The notes under the pieces: generated by a model | The model's input: only the letters and a program-made list of their open reading frames with translations | Databases searched by the model: none | What the model was told of the DNA's origin: nothing | Translations under genes and position numbers: made by a program | Shown: positions 7,838 through 15,331 of the stretch, piece by piece | Numbering within the stretch: position 1 is the first letter of the stretch | Layout of the letters: each line of letters opens with the position of its first letter | Origin: Phycisphaerales bacterium | GTDB lineage: Bacteria; Planctomycetota; Phycisphaerae; Phycisphaerales; SM1A02 | DNA length: 19,255 nt | NCBI GenBank assembly: GCA_022447165.1 | Contig: JAKVBR010000008.1 | Span: 1 to 19,255, forward strand | Direction: 5' to 3'

Positions 7838-7911
7838 GGCGACCGACGGGGCTCGAACCCGCGACAACCAGGATCACAACCCGGTGCTCTACCAACTGAG
7901 CTACGGTCGCC
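7838..7911 (-). tRNA. tRNA-His (GTG)
   Basis: On the minus strand the acceptor stem G-C-G-A-C-C-G pairs perfectly with C-G-G-T-C-G-C. The anticodon stem CCGGG/CCTGG encloses TTGTGAT, giving anticodon GTG. The T arm is GCGGG-TTCGAGC-CCCGT. The base before the acceptor stem is G (7911) and the discriminator is C (7838), the G-1:C73 pair diagnostic of histidine tRNA. The gene is 74 nt including G-1. CCA is not encoded; CTTTTTT follows directly and may help termination. Confidence 0.97.
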
Positions 7912-7927
7912 GTTGGGGGGGAGTCGC

Positions 7928-7956
7928 AGGGTATCTCACATGGTGAATTTGGTCAA
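7928..7956 (-). promoter_or_regulatory. Promoter of tRNA-His
   Basis: On the minus strand TTGACC (7956-7951), 17 bases, then TACCCT (7933-7928), ending 16 bases before the tRNA. It is nearly identical in design to the tRNA-Phe promoter at 6173-6201, sharing GATACCCT. The rest of the gap to the divergent pckA (7957-8066) contains a TACAAT at 8009-8014 that could be a -10 for pckA but has no convincing -35. Confidence 0.65.
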
Positions 7957-8066
7957 TATCTATTGAGAATTCATGGGGTTTATTCCTTCCATTTTGCCGA
8001 TTGATAAGTACAATATTCCGTTTCAATCAAGAAACTGAATGTACCTTCTTTTATAAGAGATTTTCA

Positions 8067-9641
8067 ATGAAAACAGCTACTCCTACACTCGATTTCCCAG
8101 GCGTCACTGTACACACGAATTTATCTACTGCGAAGCTCGTTGAGACAGCAATTCTCAATGGCGAAGGCGTCCTCGCATCCAATGGCGCACTTGCGTGTGA
8201 TACCGGCGAAAGGACTGGCCGCTCACCGAAGGACAAGTTTGTCGAAGATACGCCAGGCATCCATGATGCAATCGATTGGGAGGGTGCAAACAGCCCAATC
8301 ACACCAGAAAATTTTGCAAAGATTGAAGCCCTTGCACTCGACTACCTCAAGGGTAAGGAAGACCTCTACCGATTCAACGGATTTGCTGGTGCTGACGAGC
8401 GATACCGCTTGAATGTATCAGTCGTCACCGAAGAGGCGTGGCACAATCTTTTTGCAGCAACGATGTTCATTCGTGATGAAAATGCTACGGCTGACTTTGA
8501 TCCAGATTGGACCATCATTAATGCATGCAACTTACGCATTGAAGATTATGAACAGTATGGTTTGAACTCCGAAGTTGCGGTGATTCAATCCCTCGAACAG
8601 AAAAAAGTCATCATCTGTGGCACTCGATATGCAGGTGAGATTAAGAAGTCAATCTTCTACGCGATGAATTATGACATGACAGAAGTCGATGTCTTCCCAA
8701 TGCACTGCTCAGCAAACGTTGACAAAGATGACGAAACAAATGTAGCGCTATTCTTTGGCTTGAGTGGTACGGGCAAAACAACGCTATCAGCAGACCCAAA
8801 CAGGCCACTCATCGGTGATGACGAGCACGGTTGGAGTGAAGATGGCGTGTTTAACTTTGAAGGTGGCTGCTATGCAAAATGCATCAAGCTATCAAAAGAA
8901 GGGGAGCCACAAATTTGGGACGCAATCCGATTTGGAGCAGTGTTAGAAAACATGGTGCTCGATGCTGATTCGCTTGTACCGGATTACGACTCCGATGCAA
9001 AAACTGAGAACACGCGTGTTGCGTACCCTGTTGATTACATTCCTGATGCAAAGATTCCGTCAGTGTGTGGTCATCCAAAGAACGTGATCTTCCTGACTGC
9101 AGATGCGTTTGGTGTACTGCCTCCCGTCAGTAAACTGACAAAAGAACAAGCGATGTATTACTTCATTAATGGATATACATCGAAACTTGCAGGAACAGAA
9201 GCAGGTGTGACTGAACCACAACCAAACTTCAGTCCATGCTACGGCGGACCATTCTTGCCAAGACCACCAATGGAGTATGCAGAATGGCTTGCGAAGCGAG
9301 TTGATGCACACAATGCAAATGTCTGGCTCCTCAATACTGGTTGGACTGGTGGTCCTTACGGAACAGGGGAGCGGTTCTCACTGCCATACACAAGAGCATT
9401 TGTGACCTCAATTTTAGATGGAACACTTGCACATGCTGAGTTTGTGACGCATCCAATCTTTGGACTTCAAATTCCTACGTCAGCACCAAAGGTCCCATCC
9501 GATGTCCTCGATCCACGTAAAACATGGTCAGATGGCGATGCGTATGATGCTCAGGCACATTCACTTGCTGAGAAATTCCGAGCGAATGACCAGAAGTATG
9601 ACATGGCTGAGGATGTTCGCAACGCAGGTCCTACTGCGTGA
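8067..9641 (+). CDS. pckA: Phosphoenolpyruvate carboxykinase (ATP)
   Basis: This 524-residue cytosolic enzyme converts oxaloacetate plus ATP to PEP, CO2 and ADP, the first step of gluconeogenesis from the TCA cycle. Oxaloacetate/PEP-binding R-T-G-R-S-P-K-D-K (49-57) is present. The metal-site Lys lies in G-E-I-K-K-S (190-195) and the His in P-M-H-C-S-A-N-V (211-218). The kinase-1a P-loop G-L-S-G-T-G-K-T-T (231-239) is the ATP-type form and is followed by the kinase-2 motif L-I-G-D-D-E-H-G-W (248-256). The C-terminal N-T-G-W-T-G-G-P-Y-G-T-G block also matches. Length is in the range of bacterial ATP-PEPCKs (about 525-540). I chose ATG 8067 because the sequence from there matches the usual N-terminus; the frame stays open from 8001 but those residues look non-homologous. 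A long hairpin lies 57 bp after the stop. Confidence 0.96.
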   Translation: MKTATPTLDFPGVTVHTNLSTAKLVETAILNGEGVLASNGALACDTGERTGRSPKDKFVEDTPGIHDAIDWEGANSPITPENFAKIEALALDYLKGKEDLYRFNGFAGADERYRLNVSVVTEEAWHNLFAATMFIRDENATADFDPDWTIINACNLRIEDYEQYGLNSEVAVIQSLEQKKVIICGTRYAGEIKKSIFYAMNYDMTEVDVFPMHCSANVDKDDETNVALFFGLSGTGKTTLSADPNRPLIGDDEHGWSEDGVFNFEGGCYAKCIKLSKEGEPQIWDAIRFGAVLENMVLDADSLVPDYDSDAKTENTRVAYPVDYIPDAKIPSVCGHPKNVIFLTADAFGVLPPVSKLTKEQAMYYFINGYTSKLAGTEAGVTEPQPNFSPCYGGPFLPRPPMEYAEWLAKRVDAHNANVWLLNTGWTGGPYGTGERFSLPYTRAFVTSILDGTLAHAEFVTHPIFGLQIPTSAPKVPSDVLDPRKTWSDGDAYDAQAHSLAEKFRANDQKYDMAEDVRNAGPTA

Positions 9642-9697
9642 TAATCGTGGCTAAAACCCCCTAAATTCACAGGAAACGACATTCATAGATAGTTATC

Positions 9698-9727
9698 GGA
9701 CGCGAAGAAAGCGATTTCTTCGCGTTC
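9698..9727 (+). terminator. Strong hairpin after pckA, likely terminator
   Basis: A 13-bp stem with one G-T pair runs from 9698-9710 to 9715-9727, enclosing the loop GCGA, a GNRA-type tetraloop. The inner 11 bp (ACGCGAAGAAA with its exact complement) are perfect. The following TTCGTTCGTCTTTT stretch is only partly T-rich, so termination is likely but not certain. It lies 130 bp before the regulator gene and could instead be a leader or mRNA-stability element. Confidence 0.55.
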
Positions 9728-9857
9728 GTTCGTCTTTTCCGCTTATTCCGGATGCTCTTACTGAATATGCCGCGCGAAGTCACCGATGCATTGCATTCGT
9801 AACCCACGTGGAGACGTGGATCTCATCCGTAACTTTTTATTGAAGGTGAACGAGGCA

Positions 9858-10442
9858 ATGAATAATCCGTTCGAAAAAGATGTTTTAACTACTGGTGAAG
9901 TCGCAAAGATTTGCAATGTTGCTGCACGAACAGTCAGCAAATGGTTTGATGCGGGTCAAATTGAAGGGTATCGAATCCCTGGCTCAAAAGACCGTCGTAT
10001 CCCTGTGCAATCGTTGATGAAATTTATGCAAGAACATGGCATTCCATTTGATGGTTTGATGTCAGGACATACAAGAGTCCTCATCGTAGACCAAGATAAA
10101 GATGTTCTTGACACTCTAGAACGCGTGTTTGCAGAGCAAACAGAGTATGTCGTGCAGTCATGCTCCAATCCATTTGCTGCAGGGATGGAATGTGAGCGTT
10201 TTAGACCTCATGTCATGCTTTTTGATTTATCAATGTGTGGCGAAGATTATGCTTCTTTCACAAACAATCTCCGTAGCGGGGAAGATCTTCAGTCAACCAA
10301 AATTATCGCAATGAGTGGCCGATTGACTGATGGTCAAGTCACGCGTTTGACGTGCAGTGGGTTTGACGGTGTGCTCCGAAAGCCGTTCACAGTCCGTCAA
10401 GTCGTTGACGCAATTGAACAAGCAGTTGCAGTTATCTATTGA
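9858..10442 (+). CDS. HTH plus receiver-domain regulator
   Basis: From ATG 9858 this is a 194-residue protein. Residues 9-60 (L-T-T-G-E-V-A-K-I-C ... R-T-V-S-K-W-F ... Y-R-I-P-G-S-K-D-R-R-I-P) form a MerR/excisionase-type helix-turn-helix. Residues 72-190 form a response-regulator receiver. The phospho-acceptor would be Asp123 in L-F-D-L-S, with the switch Ser153 in I-I-A-M-S-G and the invariant Lys175 in L-R-K-P-F. The acidic site is Asp78-Gln79-Asp80, so one canonical acidic residue is Gln. DNA-binding at the N-terminus and receiver at the C-terminus reverses the common order. No histidine kinase is adjacent, making it an orphan regulator of unknown targets. AAGGTGA and GAGG precede this ATG; the frame stays open back to 9786, which I consider untranslated. 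Two hairpins follow the stop. Confidence 0.85.
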   Translation: MNNPFEKDVLTTGEVAKICNVAARTVSKWFDAGQIEGYRIPGSKDRRIPVQSLMKFMQEHGIPFDGLMSGHTRVLIVDQDKDVLDTLERVFAEQTEYVVQSCSNPFAAGMECERFRPHVMLFDLSMCGEDYASFTNNLRSGEDLQSTKIIAMSGRLTDGQVTRLTCSGFDGVLRKPFTVRQVVDAIEQAVAVIY

Positions 10443-10454
10443 CTCCTTTCCTTT

Positions 10455-10472
10455 CTGGTTTTAACAAACCAG
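10455..10472 (+). terminator. Small perfect hairpin after the regulator gene
   Basis: CTGGTTT (10455-10461) pairs perfectly with AAACCAG (10466-10472) around the loop TAAC, 13 bases after the regulator stop. Alone it has no T-run; it may protect the mRNA 3' end together with the larger hairpin at 10487-10512. Confidence 0.35.
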
Positions 10473-10486
10473 TGTGTGATACGAAC

Positions 10487-10520
10487 AAGGGACGCAGGAC
10501 TCTGCGTCCCTTCTGTTTTA
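10487..10520 (+). terminator. Rho-independent terminator
   Basis: AAGGGACGCAG (10487-10497) pairs perfectly over 11 bp with CTGCGTCCCTT (10502-10512) around the loop GACT, followed by CTGTTTTA. This is a good terminator for the HTH-receiver gene and insulates the nadE operon, whose first gene starts 50 bp later. Confidence 0.85.
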
Positions 10521-10569
10521 TGCATGCATTTGTGTCGTTCAGCTCCGCTCGCTGTTACCATATGTAGAG

Positions 10570-12225
10570 ATGATAATTGGAGTGTTTCAGTTCAACCCAA
10601 CCGTTGGGGCAGTCAATGAGAATGCAAAAGCCATCATTGATGCATTATCAACGATAGATGCAGATGTACTTGTAACACCTGAACTCTCAATCTGCGGCTA
10701 TCCGCCAAGAGATTTGTTACTTGATGATGGTTTTGTCTCTGCGTGTAATCATGCTTTAGAAACCATTAGGGAACACACTGGAGATTGTGCTGTTCTCGTT
10801 GGTCACCCTAGACGAGACGCGGTGACAGGGAAATTGAGAAATGCCGTCAGCGTTTTTCAAAATAAAGCGTTGATTGCTTCTTGTGATAAACAGCTACTTC
10901 CAAATTACGATATTTTTGATGAGTCGCGGTACTTTGAACCGGGCGATGTTTCGAGTGTTTTTGAACTCAATGGTGTCATGGCTGGCATCGCGATTTGCGA
11001 AGACTTATGGCAAGGTGAAGATGCTCACGCAGCACCAACATATGACCACAACCCAGTTCAAGCATTGAAATCGCAGGGATGTGCAATTGTTCTTTCACCA
11101 AGCGCATCGCCATTTGTCATCGGAAAGCAACAAAAGCACATTGATTGCTTGATTCAAAATGCAAAAACAAATCAAGTTGCAATTGCAATGTCTAATCAGG
11201 TTGGTGGTTGTGACGATTTGATTTTTGATGGTGCGTCAACAATCGTTACACCAAATGGAGTCATTGCTGAAGTGCCTGCTTTTAAGAGTGGCACTGCAGT
11301 TGCACAACATGATGACGAAGTGTTTCAACCCACAATCCCAACTGATGAAAGGGCTAGCGTGGATGCGCTTGCCCTTGGCATTCGTGATTATGTCAATAAA
11401 ACTGGACATACTCAACTTTTCTTAGGATTGTCAGGTGGTATCGATTCTGCGTTAACTGCAGCTCTCGCAACCATCGCCATTGGTTCAGAATCAGTCACGG
11501 GCATTCTCATGCCTTCTCGGTATTCATCACTTGGATCTGTAGAAGATGCAGAGCAACTCGCAAGTCAACTTAGAATTCAATCCAAAACGATTCCAATCGA
11601 ATACATGCATCAAGCGTTTGAAAGAACCTTCGAAGAAACAGAAACCCAATGCGACGGTCTTGCAGCTGAGAATGTGCAAGCGCGATTGCGCGGACTCATC
11701 TTGATGGCTTATGCAAATGAACACGGCGGACTCTTACTGGCAACGGGAAACAAATCAGAACTCGCAGTGGGATACAGCACGCTTTATGGTGATATGGCTG
11801 GAGCGCTTTCGCCCATTGGTGATGTCTACAAGAGTGATGTGTGGGCACTCTCTCGTTACATCAATGAGCATTTTGAAACGTTAGGCCTCACTTGCCCGCC
11901 AATACCTGAATCGTCTATCACAAAGCCGCCTTCTGCGGAGTTGAGACCAGATCAAAGAGATGATGATTCCTTGCCACCGTATGACCAACTTGATGAAATC
12001 TTACGGTTGCACATTGATTTCGATTTAGGTGTTGAAGCGATTGCTGCTCGATGTGACATTGATCAGGAAACAATTGACAGCATCGTTTCAATGGTTGATC
12101 GAGCGCAGTTTAAACGAGAGCAATCTTCAGTCATTTTAAAACTAACGCCAAGAGCATTTGGAAGGGGACGTCGCATGCCAATTGTTATGAAGCGGAATTG
12201 GTCCCCATCAAGAGAAACTGTATGA
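10570..12225 (+). CDS. nadE: Glutamine-dependent NAD+ synthetase
   Basis: This 551-residue two-domain enzyme carries out the last step of NAD+ synthesis, amidating deamido-NAD+ (NaAD) with ammonia from glutamine. The N-terminal nitrilase-type glutaminase domain (about 1-250) shows Glu38 in T-P-E-L-S, Lys107 in C-D-K-Q-L-L-P-N-Y and Cys143 in A-I-C-E-D-L-W. The C-terminal synthetase domain (about 265-551) has the PP-loop L-S-G-G-I-D-S-A (287-294) and the block L-L-A-T-G-N-K-S-E-L-A-V-G-Y-S-T-L-Y-G-D. It ends in R-x2-P-I-V, usual for this group. ATG 10570 matches the family N-terminus (I-x-Q-x-N-P-T-V-G), but the site upstream is weak. Its TGA overlaps the mutL ATG (ATGA), so it is the first gene of a nadE-mutL-moaD-moeA operon. 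Confidence 0.96.
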   Translation: MIIGVFQFNPTVGAVNENAKAIIDALSTIDADVLVTPELSICGYPPRDLLLDDGFVSACNHALETIREHTGDCAVLVGHPRRDAVTGKLRNAVSVFQNKALIASCDKQLLPNYDIFDESRYFEPGDVSSVFELNGVMAGIAICEDLWQGEDAHAAPTYDHNPVQALKSQGCAIVLSPSASPFVIGKQQKHIDCLIQNAKTNQVAIAMSNQVGGCDDLIFDGASTIVTPNGVIAEVPAFKSGTAVAQHDDEVFQPTIPTDERASVDALALGIRDYVNKTGHTQLFLGLSGGIDSALTAALATIAIGSESVTGILMPSRYSSLGSVEDAEQLASQLRIQSKTIPIEYMHQAFERTFEETETQCDGLAAENVQARLRGLILMAYANEHGGLLLATGNKSELAVGYSTLYGDMAGALSPIGDVYKSDVWALSRYINEHFETLGLTCPPIPESSITKPPSAELRPDQRDDDSLPPYDQLDEILRLHIDFDLGVEAIAARCDIDQETIDSIVSMVDRAQFKREQSSVILKLTPRAFGRGRRMPIVMKRNWSPSRETV

Positions 12226-13913
12226 CGATTCAACTGCTTTCGCCCATACTCATCAACCAAATCGCTGCTGGCGAAGTAGTCGATCGGCCCGCGAGTATCG
12301 TGAAGGAACTTGTTGAGAATGCTATAGATGCAGGTGCGACGGAAATCTCTATTCAGTTAGAGCACGGAGGCAGAGATGTCATCTCTGTTAGTGACAATGG
12401 GTGTGGTATTCAAGGCACGGAATTGCACCTAGCCGTTGCGCCTCACGCAACAAGCAAGATTATGGAAGAAGCAGACCTCGCTGCAGTTGCATCTCTTGGA
12501 TTTAGGGGTGAAGCGCTTGCCTCAATTGGCTCAGTGAGTCATTTGGCAATCACGAGTCGAACGAAAGAGGATGATGCAGGCATGCGCATCGAAGTCGATG
12601 CCGGTGAAGCAAGCGAGCCAGCGCCGACAGCGGCGCGCGTTGGTACGACGGTTGAAGTGAAGCGTTTGTTTTACAACACGCCTGCAAGACGAAAGTTTCT
12701 CAAATCTGATTCCGCAGAAACGACAAGAGTTCGTGATGCTGTCCAGAAGATTGCTGCAGCGCACCCACTCGTGAGTTTCGTACTTAAAAGTGGAGACCGC
12801 ACGCTGCTTCGATATGGACAATCAGATACGAAAGATCGTCTGATTTCGATCTTTGGACCTGAACTGACAAGCGAACTAATCGACGTTTCTTATGAACTTG
12901 GTGAGATGAAACTTTGGGGAGTGATTGGCACGCCCGATGTAGCAAGGCCAACTTCTAGAAACATTCGGGTTCATGTGAACGGTCGAACGATCCAAGACCC
13001 ATCGATTACGCATGCACTCAAAGATGCATACAAGGGATTGATTGAGCCAAATCGATGGCCTACTGCAGCACTCTTTATCGAGATGAACCCTGCACTTGTT
13101 GATGTCAACGTGCACCCGCAAAAAAGTGAAGTTCGATTCCGAGATAAAAACGCAATATGGCGACTTGTGAATAGAGGCGTTGCTACAGCACTTCAAGCAA
13201 ATGACATTGTTGCAACATTCTGGCCTTCTGATTCTTCGACTTCATCGTCATTTGGCACAGGCGAGCAATTGCCAATGATTGAAGGGGTTTCCACTGAATG
13301 GATGCATCAAGAAACCCCATTACCAACCATACGAAAAAGTGATGAAGTGATGCAAGTTCATAAGTGTTTTTTAGTCACTCAAGATGAGCAAGGAATTCTC
13401 ATCATCGATCAGCACGCACTTCATGAGCGAATCATGTTTGAAGAATTGTATGAACGCATGCAACAAACTCAACTAGAGTCGCAGCGACTATTGGTTCCAG
13501 ATTCAATCGAAGCGGATGGTGCGAAAATGGAGTTGCTTGAGGAACACCAAGTGTTGTTCCAAAAACTCGGTATTGAAGTCGAAGCATCAGGTCCTGCGTC
13601 AATTTCTGTGTACGCGTTGCCGACGCTCCTTGTGTCCCGCTCAGTAGAAGGAAGCAAGTTCATTCAAGATGTATTTGATTTGCTTAGCGATGCACAAGGG
13701 GAGGTCGATGAAGAAACAGTCTTAGTTGACATTCTTGACATGATGGCTTGCAAAGCAGCAATCAAAGCAGGTGACGAAATGACGCAGACGGAATTGAAAG
13801 ACTTACTCTCAAAGAGGCACTTGTATGAGCGATCAAGTCGCTGTCCACATGGAAGACCGACAACGATGCGACTTTCGATTGAAGAGTTGGAGAAGAAGTT
13901 TGGCAGGCGATAA
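12222..13913 (+). CDS. mutL: DNA mismatch repair protein MutL (endonuclease type)
   Basis: This 563-residue protein couples MutS recognition of mismatches to strand removal. The GHKL ATPase domain shows E-L-V-E-N-A-I-D-A-G (29-38, with catalytic Glu29 or Glu32 and Mg-binding Asn33), D-N-G-C-G-I (58-63), A-T-S-K-I (76-80) and G-F-R-G-E-A-L (93-99). The transducer domain follows, with V-D-V-N-V-H-P-Q-K. The C-terminal dimerisation domain carries D-Q-H-A-x2-E-x4-E (396-407), the latent nicking-endonuclease motif, plus Cys510 in A-C-K-A and C-P-H-G-R-P (541-546), which complete the zinc site. So this is the nicking type, typical of bacteria without MutH. The ATG overlaps the nadE stop; translation from 12198 is possible but unlikely. 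It ends inside the moaD start region. Confidence 0.96.
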   Translation: MTIQLLSPILINQIAAGEVVDRPASIVKELVENAIDAGATEISIQLEHGGRDVISVSDNGCGIQGTELHLAVAPHATSKIMEEADLAAVASLGFRGEALASIGSVSHLAITSRTKEDDAGMRIEVDAGEASEPAPTAARVGTTVEVKRLFYNTPARRKFLKSDSAETTRVRDAVQKIAAAHPLVSFVLKSGDRTLLRYGQSDTKDRLISIFGPELTSELIDVSYELGEMKLWGVIGTPDVARPTSRNIRVHVNGRTIQDPSITHALKDAYKGLIEPNRWPTAALFIEMNPALVDVNVHPQKSEVRFRDKNAIWRLVNRGVATALQANDIVATFWPSDSSTSSSFGTGEQLPMIEGVSTEWMHQETPLPTIRKSDEVMQVHKCFLVTQDEQGILIIDQHALHERIMFEELYERMQQTQLESQRLLVPDSIEADGAKMELLEEHQVLFQKLGIEVEASGPASISVYALPTLLVSRSVEGSKFIQDVFDLLSDAQGEVDEETVLVDILDMMACKAAIKAGDEMTQTELKDLLSKRHLYERSSRCPHGRPTTMRLSIEELEKKFGRR

Positions 13914-14145
13914 ACTGAACATCACCGTTCAATTGTTCGCTCAAGCAAGAGATGCAGTCGGTGCCTCTGAAACGCACATCGAAGTATCCGTTGGGTCTGT
14001 GCAAGCCATCATTGATTCTATTCCAGCATTGAGTCAGTTGTCTGTGCCATGTGCGTACGCTGTCGACGGCAAACTTGTTGACAAAGAAGAACTCGTCACA
14101 AGCGATTGCACAATCGCGGTTCTGCCTCCTGTGAGTGGCGGGTGA
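13900..14145 (+). CDS. moaD: Molybdopterin synthase small subunit MoaD
   Basis: This is a ubiquitin-fold sulfur carrier that, as a C-terminal thiocarboxylate, supplies sulfur to MoaE for making molybdopterin from cyclic pyranopterin monophosphate. The protein opens with I-T-V-Q-L-F-A-Q-A-R (beta-1, typical of MoaD) and ends with P-P-V-S-G-G, the diagnostic Gly-Gly tail. I chose TTG 13900, preceded by GGAG (13889-13892), which gives 81 residues, the usual MoaD length, and a 14-base overlap with mutL. The only upstream ATG in frame (13825) would add 25 non-homologous residues deep inside mutL. CTG 13915 is another possibility. moeA begins four bases after its stop. MoaE is not in the window. 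Confidence 0.88.
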   Translation: MAGDKLNITVQLFAQARDAVGASETHIEVSVGSVQAIIDSIPALSQLSVPCAYAVDGKLVDKEELVTSDCTIAVLPPVSGG

Positions 14146-14149
14146 TTGC

Positions 14150-15331
14150 ATGTTGACGTTCGACGAAGCAATTGCAGTCATAGACGAATCAATCGCGCCT
14201 GCAGACCAACTTGAAGAAGTTCCACTGAGTGAGTGTTTGCATAGAACACTCGCAAGAGCAGTCATCGCCGACAGGCCGCTTCCTCCATTTGATCGCGCGA
14301 CGATGGATGGTTTTGCAGTTGTTGCAAGCGACATTCAACTTGGCGTGACCTTGCCTATCGATCGAACAGTGAGCGCAGGAGATGCGTGTGCAGTTGAAGG
14401 CAAGTCAGGGATGTGTGTTTCAATTGCAACTGGAGCGTCAGTTCCAGATGGTTTCGACGCAGTAGTTAAACATGAGTCCACTCGGTTTATTGAAACTGAA
14501 GTTGAGTTTTTGATTGACGATGTGAAACCAGGTACAGCAATCCACCCCATGGGTGTAGATGCAAACGCGAACGATGTGCTCATTGAACCAAACACTCTGT
14601 TGAAGCATCATCACATTGGCATTGCTGCAGCAGTCGGTGCAACAAGTTTAACTGTTCGTAAATCAATACGATTGTGCGTCATCAGTTCAGGAGATGAACT
14701 TGTTGATGGTGCTGAAACTCCGAAGACACATGAGATTAGAAACAGCAATGGCCCAATGCTCCTTGCATTGTTTGAGTCGATGGGTTGTGTGGCTTCTTCG
14801 AAAATGATGGCAGATGACCAGGGACTGACAAAAGCAGTGCTAGAAGAAGCATGCTCAGCAAATGACATCGTAGTGACAATTGGCGGCATCAGTGCAGGCA
14901 AGAAAGATTTTGTCATCCCAGCACTAGATGCACTGTCAGCACATCACATTTTCAAAGGCGTTGCAATGCAGCCCGGCAAACCCTGTTATGTCGGAACATG
15001 TCAAGATGCGGTTGTAATTGGTCTTCCGGGCAATCCTGTGTCAGCGCTCGTTTGTGCAACCCTATTTGGCAAAGCGGTGTTGCGGAAAATGATGGGCCTC
15101 AATGCAACGCCCAAGTTTAGTGAAGTGACATTGTTGAATGATGTCAAACCCAACCCACACCGCGAACTGTTTCGACCGTGCGTGCAAGAGTTGACTGGTG
15201 TAACGATTCCAGAGTGGCAGGGGTCGGGCGATTTAGTCCATACTACAAACACGACTGGCATCGTTCGGATTCCAAAGCAAGTAGACATCGTCGCTTCTGG
15301 AACGACCGTATGCTATCTTCCTTGGAGTTAG
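14150..15331 (+). CDS. moeA: Molybdopterin molybdenumtransferase MoeA
   Basis: This 393-residue cytoplasmic enzyme inserts molybdate into adenylylated molybdopterin in the final step of molybdenum cofactor synthesis. Family blocks are in order: P-F-D-R-A-T-M-D-G-F-A (about 49-59), I-x-T-G-A-S-V-P-x-G-x-D-A-V-V near 100, and I-S-S-G-D-E-L-V (about 180-187). These are followed by I-R-N-S-N-G-P-M-L, T-I-G-G-I-S-A-G-K-K-D-F-V of the MoCF-binding domain, and G-L-P-G-N-P-V-S-A. ATG 14150 is four bases after the moaD stop; a GTG at 14135 in frame overlaps moaD and adds only five residues. It is the last gene of the operon. Its TAG overlaps by four bases the stop of the convergent pseudopilin gene, leaving no room for a separate terminator. 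Confidence 0.95.
   Translation: MLTFDEAIAVIDESIAPADQLEEVPLSECLHRTLARAVIADRPLPPFDRATMDGFAVVASDIQLGVTLPIDRTVSAGDACAVEGKSGMCVSIATGASVPDGFDAVVKHESTRFIETEVEFLIDDVKPGTAIHPMGVDANANDVLIEPNTLLKHHHIGIAAAVGATSLTVRKSIRLCVISSGDELVDGAETPKTHEIRNSNGPMLLALFESMGCVASSKMMADDQGLTKAVLEEACSANDIVVTIGGISAGKKDFVIPALDALSAHHIFKGVAMQPGKPCYVGTCQDAVVIGLPGNPVSALVCATLFGKAVLRKMMGLNATPKFSEVTLLNDVKPNPHRELFRPCVQELTGVTIPEWQGSGDLVHTTNTTGIVRIPKQVDIVASGTTVCYLPWS

Noticed and set aside
8001..8066. N-terminal extension of pckA
   Set aside because: It would add 22 residues that do not resemble PEPCK; the sequence reads better as leader and ribosome-binding region.
13762..14334. 190-codon minus-strand open frame across the ends of mutL, moaD and moeA
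   Set aside because: It is antisense to three genes with clear motifs and is low-complexity Ser/Ala-rich, typical of shadow translation.
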